Positions 21,738 through 32,575 of a stretch of DNA of 64,000 bases are shown here, piece by piece; positions within the stretch are counted from its first letter, which is position 1, and every line of letters starts with the position of its first letter. The stretch is from Okapia johnstoni. Its lineage: Eukaryota > Chordata > Mammalia > Artiodactyla > Giraffidae. A program made the translations under genes and the position numbers. Location of the stretch: contig JAGTYA010000024.1 of assembly GCA_024291935.2 (NCBI GenBank), forward strand, positions 5,022,001-5,086,000. Reading direction: 5' to 3'. Under the pieces are notes generated by a model. It was given only the letters and a program-made list of their open reading frames with translations, searched no databases and was not told where the DNA came from.

Positions 21738-23054
21738 TGTGCAGTATCGTATCAGTTCAGTCGCTCAGTCGTGTCTGACTCTTTGCAACCCCATGAATCG
21801 CAGCACGCCAGGCCTCCCTGTCCATCACCAACTCCTGGAGTCCACCTAAACCCATGTCCATTGAGTCGGTGATGCCATCCAACCATCTCATCTTCTGTCG
21901 TCCCCTTCTCTTCCTGCCTCAATCTTTCCCAGCATCAGGGTCTTTTCCAATGAGTCAGTTCTTCGCATCAGGTGGCCATAGTATTGGAGTTTCAGCTTCA
22001 ACATCAGTCCTTCCAATGAACACCCAGGACTGATCTCCTTTAGGATGGACTGGTTGGATCTCCTTGCAGTCCAAGGGACTCGCAAGGGTCTTCTCCCACA
22101 CCACAGTTCAAAAGCATCAATTCTTTGGAGCTCAGCTTTCTTTATATTCCAACTCTCACATCCATACATGACTACTGGAAAAACCATAGCCTTGACTAGA
22201 TGGATCTTTGTTGGCAAAGTAATGTCTCTGCTTTTAAATATGCTATCTAGGTTGGTCATAACTTTCCTTCCAAGGAGTAAGTGTCTTTTAATTTCATGGC
22301 TGCAATCACCATCTGCAGTGATTTTGGAGCCCCCCAAAATAAAGTCAGCCACTGTTTCCCCATCTATTTCCCATGAAGTGATAGGACCAGATGCCATGAT
22401 CTTAGTTTTCTGAATGTTGAGCTTTAAGCCAACTTTTTCACTCTCCTCTTTCACTTTCATCAAGAGGCTCTTTAGTTCTTCTTCACTTTCTGCCATAACG
22501 GTGGTATCACCTGCATATCTGAGGTTATTGATATTTCTCCCAGCAATCTTGATTTCAGCTTGTGCTTCATCCAGCCCAGCATTTCTCATGATGTACTCTG
22601 CATAGAAGTTAAATAAGTAGGGTGACAATATACAGCCTTGACGTGCTCCTTTTCCTATTTGGAACCAGTCTGTTGTTCTATGTCCAGTTCTAACTGTTGC
22701 TTCCTGACCTGCCTACAGGTTTCTCAAGAGGCAGGTCAGGTGGTCTGGTATTCCCATCTCTTTCAGAATTTTCCACAGTTTATTGTGATCCACACAGTCA
22801 AAAGCTTTGGCATAGTCAATAAAGCAGAAATAGATGTTTTTCTGGAACTCTCTAGCTTTTTTGATGATCCAGCGGATGTTGGCAATTTGATCTCTGGTTC
22901 CTCTGCCTTTTCTAAAACCAGCTTGAACATCTGGAAATTCACGGTTCATATATTGCTGAAGCCTGGCTTGGAGAATTTTGAGCATTACTTTACTGGCGTG
23001 TGAGATGAGTGCAATTGTGCGGTAGTTTGAGCATTCTTTGGCATTGTGCAGTAT
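21738..23054 (-). mobile_element. BovB LINE, 1.3-kb 5'-truncated copy with 10-bp TSD
   Basis: Body 21748-23044 lies between the exact direct repeats tgtgcagtat (21738-21747 and 23045-23054). It carries the fingers-palm part of the reverse transcriptase and the C-terminal tail but lacks the endonuclease, so it is 5' truncated. It interrupts a CHR-type SINE, so it is younger than that SINE. Confidence 0.97.
21888..23044 (-). pseudogene. BovB reverse transcriptase remnant, nonsense and catalytic-site mutant
   Basis: Read on the minus strand, this encodes part of the RTE-type reverse transcriptase of a BovB LINE, the enzyme that copies the element RNA at the nicked target. The upstream segment (23044 to 22716) contains QAGFRKGRGTRDQIAN and the FIDYAKAFDCVDHNKLW motif with the first catalytic aspartate region. 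A TAG at 22713-22715 then interrupts the same frame, which continues from about 22628 through RQGCILSP-type text. The catalytic box reads YAGD at 22506-22517 instead of YADD: one aspartate codon GAT has become GGT. Downstream are the KVGLKLNIQKTKIM and VMYGCESW motifs. The endonuclease domain is absent. The copy cannot be active. In the other long copy (50.8-52.2 kb) the YADD is intact. Confidence 0.95.
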
Positions 23055-23151
23055 GTGGGATCTTATTTCCCCACCAGGGATTGAACCCACACCCTGTGCA
23101 TTGGAAGAGTGGAGTCTTAACTGCTGGACTTCCAGGGAAGTTCCAGATTTT

Positions 23152-23325
23152 CTTTTTTTTAAAAAATGTTAATTGGAGGCTAATTACTTTACAATATTGT
23201 GGTGGTTTTTGCCATACATTCACATGAATCAGCCATGGGTGTACATGTGTTCCCCATCCTGACCCTCCCCATCCCATCTCTCAGGGTCATCCCAGTGCAC
23301 CAGTCCTGAGCACCCTGCTGATTAA
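23152..23325 (-). mobile_element. Bovine-type L1 3' end, minus strand
   Basis: An oligo-T/A start is followed by 'ggaggctaattactttacaa', 'tattgtggtggtttttgcc', 'catgaatcagccatgggtg' and 'cctgaccctccccatccc'. This is the reverse complement of the ruminant L1 3' UTR. Confidence 0.85.
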
Positions 23326-23399
23326 GCAATTTCTTTATTAATTTTAAAACTTTAAAAATTTCTTAAATTTTAATTAAGCTTGGCTATTTCTCTTTTCTT

Positions 23400-23590
23400 T
23401 CTTTTCTTCTCTTCTTCCCTCTTCCTTATTTCCATGTAAAGGATATTTAGGTTGTTTCCATTTTGTCCTCTGCATAACATCTTTCACTGCAGTGAACATC
23501 CTTGTGTAAGCCTCATGGTGTTCACGTGGGATTTTGTCTCTAATACGGAAACCTCAATGTGGAATTGCTGGCTTGAAGGTTTGTCAGACC
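23400..23590. repeat. Decayed LINE-like fragment
   Basis: 'atatttaggttgtttccatt', 'cactgcagtgaacatcc' and 'tggaattgctggcttgaagg' are the wording of an old LINE-type repeat found across mammals. The subfamily is unsure. Confidence 0.45.
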
Positions 23591-24289
23591 AGGTCTTGTC
23601 TGAGACCACAGGAGGCTGAGGAAGACCTGGGTTGTGGGTGCTGGGTCTGGTTGCTATAGGCAGTATGAAATGGTGAAAGAGGTCTGCCTTTGACCCAACA
23701 GTCCGCTGTGTGAGGCCGTGTTCTCAGACAGCTCCTGGGGGCATTGCCGGTACCTGTGGTATAGGTTTGCTTTTATGTGTGAGGTACTGTAGCCATCAAA
23801 CAGAATGTCCCCCACATGCTGTTTGGCTTCCTCCCTGGGCTTTTCTCCTAGAGAGCTTGGGGGAAGGTCTCCATTGCCTTTGGGATCATGGGGTTTTTAA
23901 CAGCTTGGGGCTACCTTTCTGGCTCTTGGGGAATGCCCTGGTACAGTGGGAGAAATGGAGGCCACTTTGCAGAAAGAGGTGGAGACAAGCAGAGATAAAG
24001 TAGAATATAGGGGTGAGGCCAGTGGCCTGAGCCCCTGACCCTGACCTTTCTTTCCTCAGTTCTGAAGCTCCTGAGCCTTGTCTCTGGTCCTGAGGCCAAC
24101 CAGCCCCCTATAAAGCCTCAGCTGCTGGACTGGGGTCTGTTGTTGCAGATTAGAGTCTGGGCGGATGCTAGAAATGGGCTCATGAAGTCATGAGATCTCT
24201 GGATGGGCAGAGGGTGGGTCCCCTCGGTTCATACAAGGGCCTCCTCCTCTGACCTGACCTGACTTCCTGACTTCAGGGTCTCCTCCTCC
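23591..24289. other. Unique sequence, nothing recognised
   Basis: No exon, repeat or RNA gene was recognised. Confidence 0.4.
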
Positions 24290-24855
24290 ATGCCCCCTTA
24301 CAGTCTGCCCACTCTGTCTTCTTAAGCACAGGTCTGGCTTTGTCACACCTTTGTTTACCCCTCAGTGGCTACCCCTTGTTCTTAGGGTGAAGGTCATCAT
24401 AGTCTGGCCCTGTGTGTGAGACTATGCAAGGGATGGCTTCTGAGCATCACCTTCTGCACTCCCCACGCCTGCACACCTTACAATCTGGCTGTACCAAATT
24501 CTCCTTGTTCTATAACAGCCATTCGCTCCCTCCTCCAAGCCTTAGCACATGCTGTCTACTCAGCCTGGATGTCTTTTTCCCTTTTTAATACCTTGCTGCC
24601 ATTCTTGATCCGTGGATGACTCCTCTTTCAGGTTTGGAATTAAGCACTCCTTCCTCCAGGAGGCCACCTTACTCCCCTCCTCCATGCTCAGCATCATTTG
24701 TAGCACAGTACCATCCAGTGGTGTGATGATCTGGACCCTCTGGTAGCTGAAGCCCCAGAAAGACAAGCTTCCTGTCCACTGGACACATCACTGTGCTTCT
24801 TGCACCTGGCCTAGGGCCTAGTTAGAACCCCTGTGGTTACTCAATGAATGAAACA
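24290..24855 (+). repeat. L2 LINE 3' end (about 560 bp)
   Basis: 'gtctggctttgtcacacc', 'cagtggctaccccttgtt', 'ccttagcacatgctgt', 'ctccttcctccaggaggcc' and the final 'cctggcctagggcctag' then 'tactcaatgaatgaa' occur in the order of an L2 3' region in forward orientation. Confidence 0.85.
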
Positions 24856-24859
24856 GGTC

Positions 24860-25255
24860 CACAGGTGCAAGGCAGATGAAACGCCACAGCCATGGAAACA
24901 AAAACAGACCTGGGACCTAAATCTGATGCCAAACAGATTAGATCCTGCTGGTCACTTTCCTCCAGTGCAAATGTAATCATTATTACCCACTTCTCTTCGG
25001 CAAAAGATAATGTATTTGGCAAATGCGTTATGCAAATATTAATCTTTAATGGAACACTGGGTCAGTAAGATTCAACATCGCACAAATTGTTCTGCCAAAT
25101 CTGATAGCGTTTCTTTAAGATGCAAATGCAAACATCTCAGATATAGGGCATGGGGGAAACAGAAACACATGTTTAGTGAAATGCTACAAGATGCCAAGCT
25201 CGTATCAGGCAGATCCAAATATTAATTTCCTACATAAAGAACTTTACAACTTTTG
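24860..25255. promoter_or_regulatory. Candidate conserved enhancer with clustered octamer-like sites
   Basis: This non-repetitive block lies between an L2 end and an L1 fragment. It holds exact POU octamers ATGCAAAT at 25030-25037 and 25120-25127, plus tgcaaat at 24967-24973. Homeodomain-like words 'gtaatcattatt' and 'aatattaatcttta' lie nearby. These octamer-type sites within about 160 bp are more than I would expect in neutral DNA. No target gene is visible. Confidence 0.4.
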
Positions 25256-25259
25256 CTAG

Positions 25260-26370
25260 GTTTCTTATTGACCTCAGAAACTTTGCAAAACATTTTTTTC
25301 TATCAGAAATGGCACCTTTATCTCTGTATACTGATTTTGAATCCAGCAAACTTGTTAAACTCTCTTATCATCCACGGGCTCTTTTGGACTTTCCAAAGAG
25401 GCAAACACAGCATATGCAAACGTGGCAGTTTTTGCTTTTCCTTTCCAGTCTGTATACTTCTCATTTCTTTTTGTTTTTAAATGTTCTAGCAAAGACCTCC
25501 CATGTTGAATATTAATGATGTTGGCAGCCATCCTTGTCTTGTTCTTGATCTTAATTTTAAAGGGAAAACTTTCAACATTTCACCACAAAATATGTTGTTT
25601 GCTGTAGGTTTTTTTTGGCAGAAGCTTTTATTCCTTTCATTCCTAGTTTGCTAAGAGTTTTATCATGAGTGAATGCCAACTTTTTCAAATGCTCTTTCTG
25701 CATCTCTTTAAATGATCACATGCTTTAAAGAGATCTCCTAATGTGATGAATTACATTAAGTCATCAACTAATACTAAACTAACACCACATTCCTACAAGA
25801 AAACAAACTTGGTCATGATATATTAACTAATTTATTCATTGCTGGTATTTTCTTGCTAATTTTTTAAAAGACTTTTTGCATATACATTTTTGAGTGAGTG
25901 TACTCATTCAAAATTTTGAGCACAAAATGTACTCAGTAATTTCCTGTTTTCAGTCTGACTTTGGATTCAAGGTTTTGTTAGTCTCATAAAATAAAGTATT
26001 AGCACAAGACTGAAGTGATTTCTGTCTTAAATGTGTAGGAGGACTCATAAAACCGTGTGGATAAAGTGCTTTGCTTGTGTGAATATTTCTATTGATTCAA
26101 CCTAATGGTTACAAAATCTAGAATTAAAAAATTCTCTTTGGGTCAGTTTTGGTAGTTACATTTTTCTAGGAATATATTCTATTAATCTAAAATTTCAAAT
26201 TTATTATAAAGTTTTTCATACAAATTTCCATTATCTCTGTAATTCTTCTGGTGAGTTCCCTTTTCTGTTGCTTATATGGTTCATTCATGCTCTTACTCTC
26301 TTTATTTTTGTTCAGTTTTGCCAGAGTCTTCTCTGTTTTTAAATTTTTTCAGAGAGCAACCTTTTGGCTC
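25260..26370 (-). mobile_element. Old L1 ORF2-derived fragment, minus strand
   Basis: The plus strand reads as antisense L1 ORF2: 'ttgaatccagcaaacttg', 'gttggcagccatccttgtct', 'aaatgctctttctgcatct', 'ctgactttggattcaagg' and 'agagcaaccttttggctct'. Many stops and indels are present, and no frame survives. Confidence 0.75.
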
Positions 26371-26596
26371 TACGGATCCTCTCTGTTATATGTGGGACTT
26401 AACCTCTCCATGCCTCAGTATCCTCAAGTGATGAGCCATGGGAGATCCTGTTGCCTTCATCAGTGTGCCTGGAGAATTCAGGTCTGAGGTTGCTTTGGCC
26501 GTGGTGTCTATCAGGGCAGGAATGGGTGATGGGCAGAGAAGGGGAGCTGTGTTCCCAGGTAGTGAGCAGAGGGGAGGGGAATTTCCTGTGGACCGT

Positions 26597-26936
26597 GTTG
26601 CTGTGGATTGAATGTTATGTCCCCCTTCCTCTCAAAATTCGTGTGTTGATATCTACTTCCCAATGTGATGGTATTAGAGGTGGAGCCTCATGAATGGGAT
26701 CAGGATCCTGCTAAAGGAGACCCAGAGAGAGTCCTTGTTCCTTCTGCCATGTGAGCTCACAGTGAGAAGATGACTGCCTCTGAATCTGGAAGAGGGCTCT
26801 CACCAGACACCAAATCTGCCGGCACCTTGAGCTTGCACTTCCAAGCCTTTTGAACAATAATCAGTAAGCTTCCATTGTTTATAAGCCACTCAGTCTATGA
26901 TACTTTTGTTATAGCAGCCCCAAGTAGACTAAGACA
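26597..26936 (+). mobile_element. MLT1-type MaLR LTR
   Basis: A nearly full-length ancient LTR: 'ctgtggattgaatgttatg', 'cccaatgtgatggtattaga', 'ctctcaccagacaccaaatc', 'taagccactcagtctatg' and the terminal 'agtagactaagaca'. It is non-coding. Confidence 0.88.
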
Positions 26937-27645
26937 CATGTGGAAGTCACTGAACCTCTAACAATCTCATTAGGAGCCCTTCTTGGTGGGGAGGGGATGC
27001 CAGCAGTGGGTTGTATTGAGCAAGGAGGACCTTCGGGTTAGGGTGGTGTACACAAGATCCTCCACAGAGCACATCCTTTTTCAGGGAATGGTGTAGTTTT
27101 AATGCACACATTCATCTGTTCCACAGGAGAAAGCTGGTCTATGCAAGCCTGCCATACCTAGGACCTCACAGCTCAGGGAGGACCACAGATAGCACCAGCC
27201 AAGTGGGAAATGGCTCCCTCTTTCCTTAAAGGCTTCCCTTCCTCTGCCAGGATCCTGGAGGGGAAGGGGAGGGCATGAGCAGACTTTGTACCTTCACCTT
27301 CCCCATCCCTTCCCAGCTGGGGTCTCTGAACCCTGGTGAGTCTTGAGCTGGGGAAGGGGGTATTGGATCTTTAAACGCTGACAAGTGGGCAGACCTTAAT
27401 TCCACAAGATTCAGTTACAACTGAAGGTGAGTTCAAGGTTAAAGTAACTATGATGCCTGTTTGGGGTGAGTTGGGGGCTTACATGGAGCTCATTTGAAGT
27501 CAGGCCTGGGAGAAATGATGCTATTTCTGTTAGTGCACTATCAGATTCTGCCCATTCAGTAAACTGGTAACATATTCACTGTGTATCTTTGAGAAAAAAT
27601 CAGGCCTGGAGACTCCCATCTATCTTTTTCTAGAAGCTTCAGTCT
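26937..27645. other. Unique sequence, nothing recognised
   Basis: No repeat family or exon could be identified. Confidence 0.4.
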
Positions 27646-27649
27646 CTAG

Positions 27650-28860
27650 AGTTGCTTATAATAGCATACAACTGAGAACGACCCAATCAACCCACCATGA
27701 AGAGTTCAATTATTAAACTCAAGATGGTCTGTTTGGCAGAATGTTACACCATGAGCAAAAATAGCTATGAGATACGTTATGAAGTTATACTTTTAACCAC
27801 ATGGGGCTTGCTTAAAACCGTAATGCTAAGTTAAAGACAAAACCATAACCAAGAACACACCAGGATACTTAATTATGAGCTAAAAAGAAAGAATACTGGA
27901 AGCAGTGAAACAGGAATGTCAAAAATAGTTCTTTGTGGAGTATTGAGGATATTCATTGTTCCTTTAGCTTTAGGTACTTTTTCTATTAAAATAGAATCTA
28001 CTGTTTAGAATAGTTTTAAATTTGCTAAAGAACTGAGAAATTAGTATAGAGACTCATTAAATGTCCTATACCCAATTTCCCAAACTATTAACACCTTGTA
28101 TCACTTGGGGATATTTGTTATAATTAATAAACCAACATTTGGAAAGTGTTATTGAAGTTTACTTTATTTGGATTTCCTTAGTTTTTACCTAATCCTTTTT
28201 CTGGTCCAGAATCCCATCCAGGATGCCATGGTATATTTAATCATCATGCCTGCCTAAGGCTTGGCTGTGACAGTTTCTTAGAATTTTCTTGGTTTTGATG
28301 ACCTTGACAGTTTTGAGGAGTACTGGCCAAATTTACTTTTGGATGCCCCATTACTGAAATTTGCTTGATGCTTTCCTCTTGATTGGATCAAAGCTGTGAA
28401 ATTTTGGAAATAAGACCACAGAGGTAAAATCTCATTTTCATTACACCTTACCAAGATAGGTATCAACATGATTTACCACTGCTGATGTTGACCTTGATTA
28501 CCTGGCTAAGGTGATGTTTGCCAGGCTTCACTGTGAAGTTACTTTTCCTCCAACTGCATTTCCGCATTGTACTCTGCAAAGAACTCTTATGTGCAGCCCA
28601 CACTTGAGTAGGCACTATACTACCCCTCCAGGAGGGCAGAATATCTACATAAATTACTTGCAATTCTTCATGGGAGATTTGACTCTTCTCCTCCACTTAT
28701 TATTCAATCATTTATTTATATCAGCCTGGACTCCTGGATATTTATTGGATCCTTTGAGTTCTATTCCAACTACTTTGTTGTTCAAATTGTTCCAACTTTG
28801 GTCATTAGGAGCTTTTTTAGAGGCTCCTGTGTCTCTTTGTCATACTTCCAACAATGTGTA
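27650..28860 (+). mobile_element. Old L1M-type 3' region
   Basis: From about 27990 the order 'acaccttgtatcacttgggg', 'tggatttccttagtttttac', 'gaatcccatccaggatgcc', 'gatgaccttgacagttttga', 'tatctacataaattacttg' and 'tgttccaactttggtcatta' matches the long 3' region of ancient L1M elements. The 5' part (27650-27990) is less certain. Confidence 0.65.
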
Positions 28861-28861
28861 A

Positions 28862-30905
28862 AGTGTTCCAACTGGTTTCTGGCTCAAACTGCTTCGAGCA
28901 GAGTTTAATAAATGGATTCTTTACAAAAGTGAGATTAGGGCAGAGGGTACCACAAAGGTGGGTTGATGGACTGGCTGCCCTCACCTTGAGCAGGGCATGA
29001 ACTCCATCTATTCCCTGACCTGGATAAGCTTCTGCTTTGGTAGACCACAGTGGCATTTCGAGTCCCTATGAATTAATGTCAATTCAGATTCAGTGTCTAG
29101 TCCCCCAGATGAATTCCTTTCCCAGTGTGCATTCATTCTAATAAATGGCTGCAGGTCCCTTTGGAGAAGGCTTGGAGGAAGATTGATGGTATGTGTTTGC
29201 ACTGATGGTACATAGCCCTTCTGTAAAGGTGCTGAGCATCTGTGCATCTGCATCTGTAGCTGATTTAGGTCTTGAAACTGAGCAAGAAGGCATGACCTTC
29301 CACTGTGTTGAATAAAGTTACGTTTATGGCTATCAGACCTAGGATTTTGGTTTTCTTGGGGTTTTGTTTTTTTCTCAGAGCAGGAACTACTCCAGTAGAC
29401 TGCTCATTTGTTTCTTTTTTAAGGAAAACATGATCGCTTAGCCACCACCAAGCATCCCTGCAGGACAAGGGAAGGCAACCTCCTTGTGGTCCTTTTCAGT
29501 AGATGATCCCACCTTGATTTGGGCCTCTATTTCTCTCCTATACCATCATCCCCACTGAAATTCATGAGCCCATCTGAATAGCATCTTTAACCCAAGGTTA
29601 GTCTGTTTTACAAAGGAGAGCAACCATGAAGCTTTTCAACGATGCAGGAAGCGATCCACACTCCCATCATAATCGGTTTCTCAGTGCCTTATATTCTTCT
29701 GGGTGTTCTTACTCGGCATAGTTGGGAGTGGGTGTGCAGGTTGCACACGATAAAGCATGCCCAATAGTCTTATCTTGTGATGGTTTTGGATTCCCTCTTC
29801 CACATCATAATCTGTTATTCTTCCACATTTAACCTCTGCGAACCTGTGAACCTCTGGCATCACAAATTTAGACCATCATCAAACACAACTTCCAATCAAC
29901 CAAACAAGTAAGCTGTTAGGACCACCTCCACTTGCATGAGCTAAACCAGTAAATCCAGAATCTCTGGTAAATGCACCCATATCAATGAATTGAGCCAAAT
30001 TTTGTGTTAGGTTTCCTCCTTAGAATACTACCTACAGAATCCTCTCCTTCTACATATTCTCCAGTCTGCTCGAACATATGTTAGCAAAGGCTTTCTTTTG
30101 TTGTGGGAGCTCTTTACTCCTGGATCAGAGTCTGTACTGTCTCTCTGGAGTATGCTGAGGTTTGATCATAATGATGGGTCTGATGGCAACAGGGGATGAT
30201 TGTCATGGCTCTTGAGGTGAGTGAGCCTCTCATGTAAAGCCTCTGCCCCAGCCAAGTCGATCAAGGGAATATTCAAGCAAACGACAGCTAGTGTCTTCAG
30301 GCACTGGAGGGGAAGCTACTTACACTGCCAGATGCATTCTCACGGGGACTTGGGAGTCAAGATTTTGGTTTCATTTAGGTTCAACCAGCTGCTTTCATTC
30401 AAAGTTTCAGGATCCCATTCTTCCCCAAGAGAAGTAACTCCTCAAGGACCTTTCTCATGAGAAATTTGGCAAGTCCATAGATTCAGTGGATATTAGAATT
30501 CAGCATCCTGCCTCATTTCGTATTGGATTTGGGGACACTATCAGCACTCTGGCAACAAGAAAGAAGAGATTTGTTTAGAGCTGTCATAACTGAAATTTAA
30601 GAGGACTGAGATTCTAAATATTCCAGTTTCCCCAGGAGGATCCACCGCCATCGCTGTAGTCTTCATCATTCCTATAACAGTCAAGTTTTGCTGCCACCTG
30701 GGCTCCCATGGCACTTGCTTCTGATGGTACTCCATCACATCAACCACAGGTGATGGCTTGATTAATCATGATGCCACTAATCAATCCATTAACCATGGAT
30801 TCCTAGCAACGCTTTCCTGTTAGGAAGGAGCTTAGCACTGTGTTCAAACCCAAGGGTACAACCAAACTCATTCCAAGATTCTCATCTTTGTGGGTCTATC
30901 ACCTG
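28862..30905 (-). mobile_element. Decayed endogenous retrovirus interior (gag-pol relic), minus strand
   Basis: The only clearly recognisable part is a retroviral-type protease remnant near 28.9-29.25 kb (separate entry). The higher-numbered DNA, which is upstream on the minus strand, has short broken frames (29265-29468 and 30541-30747, for example). By position these could be decayed gag, but no conserved motif was seen. No paired LTRs were identified at its ends. A Bov-tA SINE lies just beyond it. Confidence 0.5.
28900..29253 (-). pseudogene. Retroviral protease remnant, frameshifted and active-site mutant
   Basis: On the minus strand, a frame at 29008-29253 contains the aspartic protease signature as LDTESELTL, where the family has Asp-Thr-Gly (or Ser). 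Here the third residue is Glu, at 29089-29097. The similarity continues in a different frame (28817-29056) with an AYPGQGIDGV segment, showing a frameshift between the two halves. Retroviral protease cleaves Gag-Pol polyproteins. This copy has both a broken frame and an altered catalytic triplet, so it is dead. No intact reverse transcriptase was found after it. Confidence 0.6.
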
Positions 30906-31015
30906 GGATCACACCTAGTAGTAATTCTTCATCAGCCAGAACCTAAGCAGGAGACAGTGACCGCCCTGGAATAGGACAGGGAAAGTTTGATAAAAGTGAT
31001 TATTAACTATAACTG

Positions 31016-31249
31016 AGGATTGCCTGTGCATACGTGCTAAGCTCCTTTGTGTCTGACTCTTTGCGATCCTGTGGACTATAGCCCACCAAGCTCCTCTGTC
31101 CCTGTTATTCCCCAGGCAAGAATACTGGAGTGGGTTGCCATGGCTTCCTCCAGGGGATCTTCCTGATTCAGGGATCGAACCTGCATCTCCTGCATTGGCA
31201 GGCAGGTTCTTTACCACTAGCTTCACCTGGGAAGCCCAAGGATTGCCTG
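31016..31249 (-). mobile_element. Bov-tA SINE, minus strand, with 11-bp TSD
   Basis: Body 31027-31238 is a complete reverse Bov-tA from 'gtgtctgactctttgcgatc' to 'tcacctgggaagccca'. It has exact direct repeats aggattgcctg at 31016-31026 and 31239-31249. Confidence 0.96.
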
Positions 31250-31740
31250 CCAGGGGGTAAAAAGCACTCTAAAAAATGCAGGAATAGCAGGCGTAAAGAG
31301 CAGCCACTATAGCTACGATTCCATGCAAAGAAGGAACAGATCTGGAAGAACATCCCCCCCACTTTATCGTCCCACTAGGGTCCAGACCTAACCAGAGAGA
31401 ACATGTAGTTGTACACTGGATGGTTTAGGAGTTTGTTGGGGTGGCGTGACAGTGGAAATTGTCAGGATGCTGGTAAAAGTGCCCACAGGGAAATATCAGG
31501 CCCAGGACCTTGCTGGCAGCTGCTCATCACTGGGTAGTCCTTAGGGTGCAGTACTGGCCTTTGCACTCTCGGGAGCAATTAGAGGAGGGCACACTAGAGC
31601 CAGAATGAAAGGTCTCCTTTTCCTCCTGTGTTCCCCAGTGCCAATTAGTGACAAAGATTACCATCATACCAGATGGCAAGGGAGATGTATTCCAGCATCA
31701 CACAAAGGTAATGAGGGATTTGTTGCTGAGAAACAATACA
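31250..31740. other. Unassigned sequence, possibly old retroviral flank
   Basis: This continues the sequence broken by the SINE. I could not assign a family. It may belong to the retroviral relic or be unique DNA. Confidence 0.35.
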
Positions 31741-31744
31741 TGGA

Positions 31745-31915
31745 TAAATACGCTACACCATTGTGTGACTTTGGGCAAGTCATTTCCCTTCCTCTGAGCC
31801 TCGGTTTCCTCATCTGTAAAGGGAGAAGTCACTACCTTCTTGCAGGTTGCTGTGAGGACTGAGATAAGCATGTCCAATGCCCCAAACACAATTGGTGCTT
31901 AATAAGAGAACACAA
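31745..31915 (+). repeat. MIR SINE
   Basis: 'gtgactttgggcaagtcatt', 'gagcctcggtttcctcatct', 'gtaaagggagaagtcactac' and 'aattggtgcttaataag' follow MIR order closely. Confidence 0.88.
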
Positions 31916-32054
31916 GTTGGCAATCGGCCCTGCTCCACATTTTGAGAGCTGGTCGCTGGATTGCTCCTCTAATGAGGGTATTCCGCACTCCTATCAGGGT
32001 GCTTCTTGGGCTCTAGAGTCCTCGACCAGGAGCTAAAGGGAAGAAAGCAACAGA

Positions 32055-32165
32055 GCACAATGATAGAGACAGGAGACCTGAGTCCAGCTTCTCCTTCCTC
32101 TTCTTCACCTGCTGTGAATCCTTGGGCCGCTTACTTACCCTCTCTGAGCCTGTTTCCTCCTTCCT
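32055..32165 (+). repeat. MIR SINE fragment
   Basis: 'gagacctgagtccagc', 'aatccttgggccgcttactt' and 'tctctgagcctgtttcctcc' match MIR. Confidence 0.65.
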
Positions 32166-32269
32166 CTCTTGCCAGATTCCACCCCCCCCTCCCCGTCCCT
32201 GCTAACCCCATGACCCTTGACCCTGTACTTAGTCAAGTGTACTGGGAACAGCCCTGACCTGCCCCCTAG

Positions 32270-32375
32270 GAGAGGTGGAATCCGGCCCACCTTTGTCACA
32301 AGCCTGCTGTGTGTCCTTGGGCAACTGTCTCTCCCTCTCAGAGCCTAGCTTTCCCTGTCTGCCGTTGCTCATCTC
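32270..32375 (+). repeat. MIR SINE fragment
   Basis: 'gctgtgtgtccttgggcaac' then 'ctctcagagcctagctttcc' resembles MIR. It follows another MIR-like unit about 100 bp upstream. Confidence 0.55.
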
Positions 32376-32459
32376 AGCAGACAAGCACCACCCAGTGGTA
32401 TCACCTCACTGCAGGGGAAGCCACTGCAGGGGATGGGTGGCATTGAAAGGCTGGGCACA

Positions 32460-32575
32460 TACGCAGTCTATGGTTAATTACTCTGGCTTCTGTTTACTGC
32501 CTCCCTAATTCCCCAAGCAAACATCTCCATTACAGGGAGTAATTTACTGGCACCAGCTTCCACCATGAGGGGAGA
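32460..32575. promoter_or_regulatory. Candidate conserved non-coding element (forkhead/homeodomain motifs)
   Basis: A short non-repetitive block with 'ggttaattactc', the forkhead-like 'ctgtttactg', 'aagcaaacatc' in the opposite orientation, and 'ggagtaatttactgg'. Motif density suggests regulatory sequence. This is inference only. Confidence 0.3.

Larger units (their letters stand above)
21711..23148 (-). mobile_element. CHR-type SINE (minus) split by BovB
   Basis: The left part (21711-21747, 'atcttttggctgtgctgtgc') and right part (from 23045, 'gggatcttatttccccacca' to 'ctggacttccagggaagttc') form one reverse CHR-type SINE. They are separated by the BovB insertion at 21748-23044. Confidence 0.85.

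Noticed and set aside
22045..22605. Plus-strand frames with 'FLPRSKCLLISWLQSPS'-type text
   Set aside because: Antisense shadows of BovB. The same peptide appears at the 51-kb copy, as expected for a repeat.
27001..27640. Possible new gene or element between the MLT1 LTR and L1M
   Set aside because: No open frame, motif or flanking duplication. Nothing beyond unique DNA is supported.
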